From Fragum whitleyi (taxonomy: Eukaryota; Mollusca; Bivalvia; Cardiida; Cardiidae): a DNA stretch of 64,000 bases. The position numbers were made by a program, and so were the translations under genes. The DNA lies in the NCBI GenBank assembly GCA_948146395.1, contig OX411554.1, positions 43,699,369-43,763,368 of the forward strand, in the 5' to 3' direction. Below, in pieces: positions 11,827 through 24,548 of the stretch (positions are counted from its first letter, which is position 1; every line of letters starts with the position of its first letter). Below the pieces are notes generated by a model. The model saw only the letters and a list, made by a program, of their open reading frames with translations, did no database searches and was not told the origin of the DNA.

Positions 11827-12130
11827 CCAGCCGGATAAGCTCAGTTGGTAGAGCACAGGACTTCAAAACCATAGAAGTTCGACCGCATGGGTTCGATTCC
11901 CGGGCTGGTACACTAATAAAAACTTACTGTCTTTCGGATGAGACGTTAAACCGAGGCCCCGTGAGACGGTGCTTTACATCGAGCACGTTAAAGAACCATG
12001 GTGGATCTCAGCATTAGTTTCGTCATGTATCCTTGTACTATTCTCCTTAACAACTAACCGTATTCTGGGGGCGTCGCTCATATGGGCATGTGCTTCGGCA
12101 GCGACGATGAATAAAGGGAAATTCACACAC
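11827..12130 (+). repeat. tRNA-derived SINE, second family, copy 1
   Basis: The head ccagccggataagctcagtt ... gggttcgattcccgggctgg is followed by a body with cggatgagacgttaaaccga and ggatctcag, then 'gcgtcgctcatatgggcat' and an A-rich end. Copy 2 is at 22639. The anticodon position reads TCA. The body resembles a conserved SINE central domain of metazoans; that is recalled, not checked. It abuts the Tc1 relic and probably inserted into it. Confidence 0.8.
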
Positions 12131-12667
12131 GCAGTGGTGTTCGTATGGTTTGAGTCGAAACTTGCACTCCAGAGGAGTTTTGAAGTCGGAACGTAGCTGC
12201 GTTGCCAAAGCAAAATTGTTCCTTCGGGCTTGAATTACCCATAACGGGTTCCTACGACGGAGGTAGCTCTACTCCTACTTCCGCCATGTTTCCTTACAGG
12301 TGTACCATACTGTTGGTATCGTGCCCAAGCTCTGGTTACAACAGTATGGTGTACCCCCACTACCACATCACGGTGGGAAGCCCCTTACTCCACCATACCT
12401 ACAGTACGTCACAAATGTTCGACAGATAGATATTGTGCGGCATTTGGATTTGCCATGAGTAACAACTTAAAAGACAATAAAGTACTCAAAAACAAAATCT
12501 AAGCATCTACACGAAACCTGTACATGTAGAAAATGAGAAATGGCAGGTAAGAAACCGGGGCTCCTCATTTTCACGAGTCTCGCGAGAATATTGCGTGTCA
12601 TATTTGGTAATGTAAACATTAGACATCTTGTAAATACATTATTGTACAATTTTAGACATGAACACGG
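12131..12667. other. Non-coding DNA between the SINE and the right inverted arm
   Basis: A short imperfect inverted pair (ggtgtaccatactgttg against caacagtatggtgtacccc) spans 12299-12356. Otherwise I see nothing recognisable. Open frames here lack splice support. Confidence 0.4.
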
Positions 12668-13235
12668 GATGGAAATGATTACTGTTCTTGTACAAGAAAT
12701 ACCAGGAAGACATGGTCAGGTGCACCATGATGATGTATAATTTAGAATTTCCTGAGAGGAGCATTTAACATTCATCCGATTCAATCAATCTGAATATTCT
12801 GAAATATAATTTGTCCATTAACATATTGAATGCTATAATAGCAGCAATAAATACCCCCCCCCCCCCACACACACACACCCTGCCCCCCACCCCCCCACCC
12901 CCCCAAAAAAATAATAAAAATACTTTTTTGTTGGTTTTCTGCTAAATTACACATTTCTACCCATCAAATTCGTGTTAAGTGACATTTTCCCACATTTCAA
13001 CGTCATTAATATCATCATTTTTTCAAAATTTACAAAGATCCAATTTTCCACTTTTTTCATCAAAAAACCCATTTTTTTACCCAAAATTACTCAAATCGCA
13101 GCGAAGGGATTGTTTTATATTTTTTTCTATGGAAAGGTGGGTACTTCCTGAGTACTACGGCATAGGTTTCAATTCTGTTCTAATTTTGTCCAGGTTGACC
13201 CTGTTTCAGTCTTAGTTTGACTGGACTATTACGAA
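12668..13235. repeat. Right arm of the large inverted repeat
   Basis: Reverse-complement partner of 9262-9800. It carries a C-rich/CA low-complexity tract at 12852-12905 that has expanded relative to the G-rich tract at 9590-9605 in the other arm. Confidence 0.85.
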
Positions 13236-13327
13236 CGTCTGCTCTAAAAGCTTATAATTTTGCCACTGATCAGTTGATATCATCATTTTGCATTTCGGAT
13301 GGACGACCTTGAATGTATCATTTTCAG

Positions 13328-13522
13328 CTGAAGGTATTTGCCAAACTCTCCGAAGCCTACGAGGCGGACAAATCTTCGCTACATTTTCGGGACATAGCTG
13401 CCTGTGGACAACAGAAAAATGGATATGTTACAATTATGTTGATTGGACGACTGGATCAAAACCCCGAACAGCTAGCAGTCGACTATAATAACATAACATT
13501 TGTAATTCCACAGGGAAAGTGA
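13328..13522 (+). CDS. Terminal exon of an unrecognised protein gene (exon C)
   Basis: After the acceptor catttttcag-type tract (tttcag at 13322-13327) the frame runs 64 codons in phase 0 to TGA. The product starts LKVFAKLSEAYEADKSS, includes FRDIAACGQQKNGYVTIMLI and ends FVIPQGK. Codon use is strongly protein-like. A canonical AATAAA follows 46 nt after the stop, which fits a last exon with a short 3' UTR. In frame it would continue exon B (LRAME + LKVFAKL). Family not recognised; no signal, membrane or repeat features are visible in this part. Confidence 0.65.
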   Translation: MKVFAKLSEAYEADKSSLHFRDIAACGQQKNGYVTIMLIGRLDQNPEQLAVDYNNITFVIPQGK

Positions 13523-13568
13523 AGTTCTTAAGCGTTGTTGTTAATCGTCTTATTGTTACTTTCAGTCA

Positions 13569-13574
13569 ATAAAA
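13569..13574 (+). terminator. Poly(A) signal AATAAA for the plus-strand gene
   Basis: A canonical hexamer lies 46 nt downstream of the TGA of exon C, in A-rich sequence. It is the only such site between the stop codon and the segmental duplication that begins at about 13615. Confidence 0.6.
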
Positions 13575-13766
13575 AATTAAAAGCTAAAAATGAAGCTATG
13601 AAATACCTACATGTGCTTGGTTTTTGTTGGGGTTTCCCTCGATATTTCTACAATCCGATTTTCGTCTTATGATAAATAAGATCCATAGAGGACTTGCATA
13701 TACATTGACAATACCAGGTTTACTGATATATGGAATAATCAATCATATGTTAATCATAAATCATTC

Positions 13767-14050
13767 GCCGCGGCAATAGCGCAGTTGATAGCGCGCCGGA
13801 CTTCTAATCCAGGAGTCTATATTCGCACGGGTTCGATCCCCGGCCGCGGCACTTATCCTTTCCGACATTTGTCTTCCACCAATGGGTAGCTAATCGTAAA
13901 CCTATGTGGAATAGCAACTGGAGGCTAGGAAAGGGATGTGGTGGTAGTACTAGTGTGAGAAATACCAGGAATCCATCGTTAGGTGCTCCAGTCGTCGCCA
14001 TATAACTGAGAGATTGTTGAAAGCGACGTTAAACCCCAATTCAAATCAAA
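13767..14050 (+). repeat. V-SINE-like element, copy 3 (Arg-TCT-like head)
   Basis: The acceptor arms GCCGCGG/CCGCGGC pair perfectly. The anticodon region ggacttctaatcc matches a tRNA-Arg(TCT)-like loop, but a long insertion precedes the T-arm cgggttcgatccccg. The body and gcgacgttaaacccc tail identify a SINE. Copy 4 is its duplicate. Confidence 0.85.
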
Positions 14051-14059
14051 ATCATAAAT

Positions 14060-14500
14060 CATTCCTTTCAATCTTTAAAAGGAGAATTCTAGATATATTC
14101 ATCCAAACTGGAGCTGTTCGATTAGAGAAGTCAATTCTACAAGGATTTATAAAAGCATTAAAGATTCATTTGTCATCGAAGAGTATATTACCTTGTTACC
14201 CAGAAAACTTTTTAAATATATTGCAAAAATTCGATATCCTCAAACAAGTTAAAAGTAGAAACGGGTCGTTACGGTGCACACCGAATGGAATATAATGAAC
14301 GTATTTGTCCTTATTGTGACACAGGTGAAGTTGAAGATGAATAACATTTCATCCTAATTTGCTCATCTTATTTTGATTTGCGAAAAACCTATATTAAGAA
14401 ATATTTTAGAAACAAACCATCCATGTTTAAGTTAGTTGAGCTACTTAATAGCAATAATAAAATCATATTAATGAATCTAGCTTAATTTTTACAAGAGGCC
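14060..14500 (+). pseudogene. 3' fragment of a retroelement ORF (zinc-knuckle-like C-terminus)
   Basis: Two frames give pieces of one protein. One reads ILQKFDILKQVKSR near 14217-14258. The other reads RYGAHRMEYNERICPYC, then DTGEVEDE, a stop, and HFILICSSYFDLRKTYIKK near 14266-14400. The C-x2-C ... H-x4-C pattern followed by F-D-L-R resembles the C-terminal region of non-LTR retrotransposon polyproteins. A stop codon, a frame change and absence of the reverse transcriptase core show it is dead. It is repeated at 15482-15922. Confidence 0.6.
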
Positions 14501-14779
14501 TTTCAACGAAGAATAATGTTCGAAAATGGATAGTTCACTCTAATCTATATGTTTTTGTAATTTTATGGAAAGCTAGATATTTGAAAAAATGATGAATGTC
14601 AATAAATAAAATCATAATTTGCCATCAGTTCCTATGCTATAAACTTTATTCAATATATAATTTTCTCTCAAATTAATGTTTCTTTACCAAACTTCATACA
14701 GGTAACCAGGATTCGCTCTTATGAGAAGTGATAATCGTACATTTGTATGCAAACTACTGGTCAAATTAGCGATTTTGGT

Positions 14780-15034
<255 letters not shown>

Positions 15035-15188
15035 ATGCTTGGTTTTTGTTGGGGTTTCCCTCGATATTTCTACAATCCGATTTTCGTCTTATGATAAATA
15101 AGATCCATAGAGGACTTGCATATACATTGACAATACCAGGTTTACTGATATATGGAATAATCAATCATATGTTAATCATAAATCATTC

Positions 15189-15472
15189 GCCGCGGCAATA
15201 GCGCAGTTGATAGCGCGCCGGACTTCTAATCCAGGAGTCTATATTCGCACGGGTTCGATCCCCGGCCGCGGCACTTATCCTTTCCGACATTTGTCTTCCA
15301 CCAATGGGTAGCTAATCGTAAACCTATGTGGAATAGCAACTGGAGGCTAGGAAAGGGATGTGGTGGTAGTACTAGTGTGAGAAATACCAGGAATCCATCG
15401 TTAGGTGCTCCAGTCGTCGCCATATAACTGAGAGATTGTTGAAAGCGACGTTAAACCCCAATTCAAATCAAA
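15189..15472 (+). repeat. V-SINE-like element, copy 4
   Basis: Duplicate of the SINE at 13767 carried by the tandem duplication; I see no differences from it. Confidence 0.85.
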
Positions 15473-15481
15473 ATCATAAAT

Positions 15482-15922
15482 CATTCCTTTCAATCTTTAA
15501 AAGGAGAATTCTAGATATATTCATCCAAACTGGAGCTGTTCGATTAGAGAAGTCAATTCTACAAGGATTTATAAAAGCATTATAGATTCATTTGTCATCG
15601 AAGAGTATATTACCTTGTTACCCAGAAAACTTTTTAAATATATTGCAAAAATTCGATATCCTCAAACAAGTTAAAAGTAGAAACGGGTCGTTACGGTGCA
15701 CACCGAATGGAATATAATGAACGTATTTGTCCTTATTGTGACACAGGTGAAGTTGAAGATGAATAACATTTCATCCTAATTTGCTCATCTTATTTTGATT
15801 TGCGAAAAACCTATATTAAGAAATATTTTAGAAACAAACCATCCATGTTTAAGTTAGTTGAGCTACTTAATAGCAATAATAAAATCATATTAATGAATCT
15901 AGCTTAATTTTTACAAGAGGCC
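15482..15922 (+). pseudogene. Duplicate of the retroelement ORF fragment
   Basis: Same sequence as 14060-14500 with the same in-frame stop after GEVEDE. One visible substitution (t at 15583) introduces an additional stop in the upstream frame. Confidence 0.6.
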
Positions 15923-16201
15923 TTTCAACGAAGAATAATGTTCGAAAATGGATAGTTCACTCTAATCTATATGTTTTTGTAATTTTATGGAAAGCTAGAT
16001 ATTTGAAAAAATGATGAATGTCAATAAATAAAATCATAATTTGCCATCAGTTCCTATGCTATAAACTTTATTCAATATATAATTTTCTCTCAAATTAATG
16101 TTTCTTTACCAAACTTCATACAGGTAACCAGGATTCGCTCTTATGAGAAGTGATAATCGTACATTTGTATGCAAACTACTGGTCAAATTAGCGATTTTGG
16201 T

Positions 16202-16842
<641 letters not shown>

Positions 16843-18257
16843 TCTTTAAAGGTAAAATTGTAACGTATCTGTCACCTTTTTATTCATTCGAGAATATGAA
16901 ATAGAACATTAACGGAGTACCATTGTCTGTAAAACTTTAGATAAGCACTGGAAGTAACCTTAATTGTATGAATTAAATAAGAGACGTAGAAGACGAGCTT
17001 AAGGAGCTCACAGTTTCTACTATACCAAGTACCAAGAAGATTTATTTATAAGTGACGTTTTAGCTTATCCTTTTGATCCTGTTTTATCAAATAATTTTGT
17101 TGCTTAGTGAATAGAAACTCCTTTATCCTATGAATATGTTTTACACCTTAAAAGATTTAAATCTCCTATAACTCTGAAACATATTTACAGCATGACTTGC
17201 AACTCTGTGTATTTTCCAACAGCATCCCTGTCACCTATTTGAACAGGGTTTCGACTGCAAGATTTTAGGCTATTGAATCAAATGCCTTTGTTTTTGTCAT
17301 CTTTATTTAAAAGAATTGGAGAGGCGCAAGCTTTAGAATATCTTTATTCAAAACTTGACATTACTAAATTTTGAAAGGCTTTGGCGATGATCCCTTCTTT
17401 TATAATGGAAAATACCTTTTAGATAACAAACAAAAATCTATACTGTACTATGTAAGCCCCGTGGTTATCTATACAATTTTCAGACGTCCTTTTCTTTATT
17501 TCAGAGTTTTGTTAGGCGTAGAGGTGTGCTTTCAAATCAGAGAATTCTATGTAGTACGATTTTATAAACGATATACATAAATTGCTAAAATCAAGCTGTT
17601 ATTCACAAAACCCCTATAAACGTTTGGCAGGTCAAATCAAATATTTGTATTATTTAATTCATATTAAGAAAAAAACATGTGCTTCATCAATTTTTCTTGT
17701 AACAGTTGCAGAAAATAATCAATGTTAAATTTAAGAAATGAAATATTGTTGTTACAATCGTTAAAAATTCAGAGACAAACAAAACGTTACAGTATCATTT
17801 GTTAGCGCAAGGCGACATCTCGAAAGTTCTTAATACATTATTTGTGTTACTGAATTGCGATAGTTACCAAAAGTAACTTGCAACCTCTCTCAAAGCACTC
17901 CGTATGGGATAAATGACAAGAAAGATATAGTCTGAATAGTGAATGAAATGCCGGAAAAAGGCCTACACGTTTACATACTAAGATCAAATGTGGGAAATGT
18001 ACTAAGGTGAAAATATTTCACTATGGTATGGAGTTTATCCCTTATCTGGGCAAGAAATTCAACCCGGATCACGCTCTTACGTCAACAGAATGCACTAAGA
18101 TGTGGAGTTTTTACTTTAAGTAGTATAAAGAAAAATAATTTCTAGACATTCATTCCGTATGTTTTGGATAGGGGGTTTCATTATATCTGTCAATAATCTT
18201 AACCATTATGGATTTGCGAAACCTTAATATACAATTAGTGTCAGAGAAAGTGATTTC
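16843..18257 (+). repeat. Left arm of the microsatellite-centred palindrome
   Basis: This matches the reverse complement of 19165-21360 with scattered substitutions. Examples are ggcgatgatcccttctttt (17385) against its complement near 20795, and gtttggcaggtcaaatca (17622) against its complement near 19810. There is no gene: the frame at 17371-17580 is an unsupported repeat frame. Confidence 0.9.
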
Positions 18258-19124
<867 letters not shown>

Positions 19125-19879
19125 CTTCCTTCCTTCCTTCCATCCTATCCATCTATCTCTAATCTATCTATCTATGGAAAAACACTTTCTTTGACACTAA
19201 TTGTATATTAAGGTTTCGCAGATCCATAATGGTTTAGATTATTGACAAATATAAGGAAACCCCTGTTCAAAACGTGCAGAATGAATGTCTAGACAATATG
19301 TTTTTTTATACTACTCAAAGTAAAAACTCCACATCTTAGTGCATTCTGTTGACGTAAGAGCGTGATCCGGGCGGAATTTCTTGCCCAGATAAGGGATACC
19401 CTCCATACCATAGTGATTGATTTTCACCTTAGTGCATTTCCCACATTTGATCTTAGTATGTATACGTGTATGCATTTTCCGGCATTTCATTAACAATTCA
19501 GACTGTATCTTTCTTGTCATTTATCCCATACGGAGTGCTTTGAGAGAGGTTGCAAGTTACTTTTGGTAACTTTCGCAATTCAGGAACACAAATAATGTAT
19601 TAAGAACTTTCGAGATGTCGCCTTGCGCTAGCAAATGATATTGTAACGTTCCGTTTGTCTCTGAATTTTTAACGATTGTAACAACATGAACAATATCTCA
19701 TTTCTTAAATTAAACATTGATTATTTTCTGCAACTGTTACAAGAAAAATTTATAAACCACATGTTTGTTTCTTAATACGAATTAAATAATACAAATATCT
19801 GATTTGACCTGCCAAACGTTTATAGGGGTTTTGTAATTAACAGTTTGATTTTAGCAATTTATGAATATCGTTTATTATA

Positions 19880-20034
19880 GGGATGAGTGTCTTTTTCACT
19901 GCGTTTATTGGAGTATAAAGTGCAATTGCCTTAGCACATGGCAAATAACGCCCGTAGGGCGTTATGTTTAAGCCATGTGCTAAGGCAATTGCACTTGATA
20001 CCCCAATAAACTCAGTGAAAAAGACACTCGTCCC
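19880..20034. mobile_element. Near-perfect foldback hairpin in the palindrome arm
   Basis: Arms of about 70 bp run from gggatgagtgtctttttcac to its complement gtgaaaaagacactcgtccc. The centre is ataacgcccgtagggcgtta. It is flanked by TTATA on both sides (19875 and 20035), a candidate target duplication. The left palindrome arm lacks it. Confidence 0.8.
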
Positions 20035-20039
20035 TTATA

Positions 20040-20626
20040 ATTGCAATCCTATAGATCGAAGAAACTATTAAAATACTCGGCCAAACATTAAAGCTTCAAG
20101 TCTACTTTCTCCGCGTAAAAAAAATACACGATCTATTTTTAGATCGTGTATTGTTTATCTCGCTATCGAAGTGAAATGTCATAAAGTAAAACAAATGATA
20201 CACAAATAAACGACAACATTAAAATTCGTAGAGGTACTTATGACAAAAAAGCTTGTTTCTGCCAAGTAAGTCTATGTTTTTAAACGAAAACGGCGTGGTC
20301 GGTCTTAGTTGAGAGGGTTGCTTGACGGTCTTCGTCGACTTGCTGTTTTCTAAGTTTACGTCGGCACAGAATCAGAACTGCATGCTTGTTATCGTAAATT
20401 CATTCGAAAATATCTTAATTTATAATAGATTGAATAAAAATGTTGCGTTGATGATCGGGAACTAGGTTAATTCGAGTTCCTACAACAAACACAGGACTTG
20501 CAGATCGAAGTTCGGGGGTTTCCCGAAAGACCTGTTGCATTTTATACAGAAATAAAGTGCAATGGATTTCCCCACGTGATGCGATTTAAACCAATCTGAA
20601 TTCTTTATTTTATTGGATTGCAATAA
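20040..20626. mobile_element. Insertion with ATTGCAATCC ends
   Basis: About 585 bp bounded by attgcaatcc and ggattgcaat, absent from the equivalent site of the left palindrome arm (near 17565). It contains a small aatacacgatcta/tagatcgtgtatt inverted pair at 20127-20152. Non-coding. Confidence 0.65.
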
Positions 20627-21360
20627 TAAAATCGTACTACATAGAATTCTATAATTTGAAAACACACCTCTACGCCTAACAAAACTCTGAAATGGAGAAA
20701 AGGACGTCTGAAAGCTGAAAAGATAACCACGGGGCTTACATAGTACATTATAGATTTTTGTTTGTTATATAAAAATTCATTTTCCATTACAAAAGAAGGG
20801 ATCATCGCCATAGCCTTTCAAAATTAAGCAATGTTAAGTTTTGAAAAAAGATATTCTAAAGATTGCGCCTCTCCAATTCTTTTAAATAATAATGACAAAA
20901 ACAAAGGCATTTGATACAATAGCCTAAAATCTTGCAGTCGAAACCCTGTTCAAATAGGTGACAGGGATGCTGTTGGAAAATACACAGAGTTGCAAGTCAT
21001 GCTGTAAATATGTTGCAGAGTTATAGGAGATTTAAATCTTTTAAGGCGTAAAACATATTCATATGGTAAAGGAGTTTCTATTCACTAAGCAACGAAATTA
21101 ATTGATAAAACAGGATTAAAAGGTGTTAGAATAAGCTAAAACATCACTTATAAATCTTCTTGGTACTTGGTATAGTAGAAACTCTGAGCTCCTTAAGCTC
21201 GTCTTCTACGTCTCTTATTTAATTCATACAATTAAGGTTACTTCCGGTGCTAATTTAAAGATTTACAGACAATGGTACTCCGTTAATGTTCTATTTCATA
21301 TTCTCGAATTAAAAAAAAGGTGACAGATACGATACAATTTTACCTTTAAAAAGAGGGAAA

Positions 21361-22140
21361 ATAACATAAAGACAATATACGTCAAAGCGGGGAAAAGCTT
21401 TTATTCTAATAAGAAATAATAACCACTAGTGTACACTTTAAGATAAAAATATGCTTTATACATTTAAAGAGTATCGTTTATGAATTAAGATGCAAACGTG
21501 TTTAACTGTTATTAATTTTGTCTAATAAAACACAAATTTCATGTACGAAATATTAAGCAATTTTCAAAAAGTCAATTTCCTGGACATGGCTTGTATAAAA
21601 TAGAGAGACACAAGGTTTTAAGCTTTCAATTAGCTTATTAATAACGGCTTGTACCTTACATGCACACAAAGTAATAAGCAAATGTGTGTTGTAACGTATC
21701 TGTCTAATGAATTAGGGTGGGTAAATATTTAGTCTCATAACTCCGTTATACATGCGAAGTAAACGAAAATAATCAATGCTCTGAATAATAGGCCTTAGAC
21801 CACGCTTGAAGCGAATCGGCCAATCAGAGAGCTGTATTTCAAAAAATATAAATCACAGATACAACTCCTAGCATTGTTTATACAGATATATAATGAAAGT
21901 GTGTCGTGCACGTGAATCTTGACAGATTTTATGTGCCGTGTCATTTTAAGAAAGTGTCGAGCATATTATATGAAGTCTTTTTCCAAAAGACCTTCGACAG
22001 TTGCATACATGTAATAGATTTCAATAAGTAACGATAAAAGATTAAAAAAGTATAGTTTCGACATAATTACGCATGATAGCAGTAATAAATCAGCGATTTT
22101 TACTCGTTTTCGTTGTCCAGATATTGGGTAAAAATTACAG
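21361..22140. other. AT-rich DNA, nothing recognised
   Basis: No exon, repeat family or RNA gene could be supported here. Confidence 0.5.
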
Positions 22141-22164
22141 ACAATGTTAGAATAGCGTGGTCTA

Positions 22165-22262
22165 AGTCAGATAGACAATCTCGTGCCACGGTATATGGAA
22201 AATCGACACTCGCTGAAGCTCGTGTCTATTTCCCATATATACCGTGGCACTCGTTGTCTAAG
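22165..22262. repeat. Short hairpin (gacaatctcgtgccacggta)
   Basis: The left arm agacaatctcgtgccacggt plus atatgg pairs imperfectly with ccatatataccgtggcactc plus gttgtct. The inner part (cgacactcgctgaagctcgtgtc) is a second small stem. Confidence 0.7.
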
Positions 22263-22488
22263 GGCCAACTTATTTCACACCCGGGAGGGGCCCGTTTTTC
22301 AGCTTGAATCCAGCCCTGCTTTCAGACTGAAAAAAATATTGCATACCGTTTTTAAATTATACCCCGCTTTACACGCAAGTATACGGGTAAAGCGGGACAC
22401 GACTTGAACCGGTTTGTCATCCAGAACGCAGGGCTGGATTCAAGCTGAAAAACGGGCCCCGCCCGGGCGTGAAATAAGTTGGCCCTAT
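22260..22488. mobile_element. 229-bp hairpin MITE, agggccaacttatttcac ends
   Basis: The termini agggccaacttatttcac and gtgaaataagttggccct are exact complements and extend inward about 55 bp (cccgttt ttcagcttgaatcc). The core has accccgctttacacg and cgggtaaagcgggac. Open frames here come from the element. Family relatives lie at 9000, 30723 and 59385. Confidence 0.85.
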
Positions 22489-22638
22489 CCTACACTTGTT
22501 CCATGAATATTTCGGTTATCTTTATACGATTGACGAAACGTTTGACCCGACAGAGAGACGGAAATTGTAACAATTAAAAAAATGGGGGGTAGTCATTTTC
22601 TATATATCTGCAATGTGAAAATCTATACCGTTACCTTA

Positions 22639-22945
22639 CCAGCCCGATAAGCTCAGTTGGTAGAGCACCGGAATTCAAAACCATTGAAGTTCGACCGCGT
22701 GGGTTCGATTCCCGGGCTGGTACACGAACGCTTCGGATGAGACGTTAAACCGAGGCCCCGTGAGACCGTGCTTTACACCGAGCACGTTAAGGAACCATGG
22801 CGGATCTCAGCGGATCTCAGCTGTAGTTTCGTCACGTATCTTTGAACTATTCCCCGTAACAACTAACTGCCTTCTAGGTGCGTCGCTCATATGGGCATCT
22901 GCTACGGTAGCGACAGCAAATAAACGGAAATACACATACATACCG
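22639..22945 (+). repeat. tRNA-derived SINE, second family, copy 2
   Basis: The acceptor stem CCAGCCC pairs with GGGCTGG. The A-box is agctcagttggtagagcac and the T-arm is gggttcgattccc. A TCA occupies the anticodon position. The body matches 11827-12130, with ggatctcag duplicated once. Confidence 0.85.
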
Positions 22946-23711
22946 TTTCCTGATTAAGCAAATGTAAAGATGTCTTGTTGACTAGATTCGATGTGTTGTG
23001 CAATTTTAACACATATCCCGCCAAAATGGCAAATATGCAATATCACAGCTATGACGTGTGTGGTAACACCAATCAGTTGAGCATGACCACAAAACGTTAA
23101 CAAATTATATATACCGTCCTTATGCAGCGGTCAAATTTGAATCTAATCCGATTAAGTTGGGGTTATAAACTCTTAATGAGTTCGACATCAAATACCACCA
23201 TCCAATTAGTGCAGCGCAAAAAACAGCCCTAATGAAAAGTATCGCTAGAAGATGCCATAAATCAAAGAAGTGAATATCACTATTATTGGTCATTAGTAGA
23301 TTTTTAAAAGGTATGAAGATGTTGTTTTTTCTTGTTTACCTAGGTCTTTGGCGTAAACATGAATAATTTGAGTACCGAAAATGTATGAAAAAATTAACAA
23401 GGGGGTTCGGGTTTCAAACCATATTAAATATTTACAAAGAAAAGCAATCGCGACAATTAACAAAAGCTCTATTTAATTCAAATAAGCCTGATAATTTTCC
23501 GACAATTTCACTCACTTTATGCACAATAGACATTAAGCAGTCGTGCGCATCCTTTGGCGCACAGCAACTTGTACGAGAATTAAAAAGATGGCGATATAAC
23601 TTAATATTATATACATGTAGATAATATCTTACATGAAAAATGATAAGACAAATAGAATATAATAAAAGGACAAATAAGATAATTTCTTTACGAAAGCCAA
23701 AACCATCCACC
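22946..23711. other. AT-rich DNA, no supported gene
   Basis: Open frames on both strands at 23385-23710 overlap each other and lack splice or codon-use support. Nothing else is recognised. Confidence 0.45.
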
Positions 23712-24153
23712 TACAGCTAACAATATTGTTAAATTGACAAGGTGAATGATTTTGGAATGATATAGGAATGAAATTGAATGAGTTTGTGGAGCGAGTTTTG
23801 AGTGAATTTAATAGGAGGCAATCCTCTGTCGCAAATTTTGTTCAGGATGAAGAAATTTTGCGACATTGATTACCTCCCTGTAATAAAATATGCATACAAG
23901 TTGTATAGATAGGTTCCTATTTTTTCGAGGACCTATGAGACGCTAACAATTTAAATTATGTCAGTGAAATCGTGATTTTTCTCTATCAAAAATCTATTTT
24001 GAATTATGTTGTTGATTCTATATTTTTTAACGGGTTTGGGCGTTTTTGAATGGTTTGAGTAAGTGTTTAGAATGTATGAATGGAGCGCTGAGTGAGCGGT
24101 TTAGAATGGTTTTGATTGAGGTGAATGTCAATTTCACGGTGTAACTAACTGTA
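23712..24153. mobile_element. CAGTTAATAAC MITE, copy 1
   Basis: Family features: ends TA|CAGTTAATAACATCGTG and complement, with apparent TA target duplication as in Tc1/mariner-type MITEs; sub-terminal words aatgattttggaatga and gagcgctgagtgag; central hairpin ggaggtaatccaatatcgc and complement around an aattttgttca stem. This copy ends caatttcacggtgtaactaa ctgta. Confidence 0.85.
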
Positions 24154-24233
24154 GCTGCCATAGCGTTGCCATCTCTCTGATAATCTGACGGTGAATCTCT
24201 CTATCAGCTTATCAAAGGGAGAGATACTCTATA

Positions 24234-24548
24234 TATCTTATAACTTTACTAATATCCGTGTCATAATATCCTGTATGATATTTTTCATGATATCACATAC
24301 TTATTTTCAGAACAATGATATAATTGGTTATTTTTAGAAACTTGCATTTCTGTTAGAAACGTCGACGAAAACAAGGCAAATAGAGGTTATAAGATAAATA
24401 TAATACGTACTTAGTGTAATGTATGAAAAAAATATGTAACTCAGTTTGTGAAAATTGATAATTGTCTCGGCAGAGCCTCGACACTTATCAATTCTCCCAA
24501 CCTCCTTAGATATTTCTTTATATACAAAACACTAAGTACGTATTATTT
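24234..24548. mobile_element. MITE with long hairpin, copy 2
   Basis: Same order as 8436-8750: ctcggcagagcctcgaca loop, arms with acgtacttagtgta and cactaagtacgtatta. It lies 80 bp from the CAGTTAATAAC MITE copy 1. Confidence 0.75.

Larger units (their letters stand above)
15037..16201 (+). repeat. 1422-bp tandem duplication, unit 2
   Basis: Near-identical repeat of 13615-14779, including SINE copy 4 (15189-15472) and the retroelement fragment (15482-15922). It is followed by a longer TATC array than unit 1. Confidence 0.9.
19165..21360 (-). repeat. Right arm of the microsatellite-centred palindrome
   Basis: Inverted partner of 16843-18257. It is longer because two elements inserted between 19876 and 20626. 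Divergence between arms is visible by eye at several percent, so the palindrome is real and old rather than a simple assembly fold-back. Confidence 0.9.

Noticed and set aside
13767..13858. Functional tRNA-Arg(TCT) gene (also at 15189, 3304, 22639)
   Set aside because: Stems pair well, but each head is followed by the same roughly 200-bp SINE body and tail and has an oversized region before the T-arm, so these are SINE heads.
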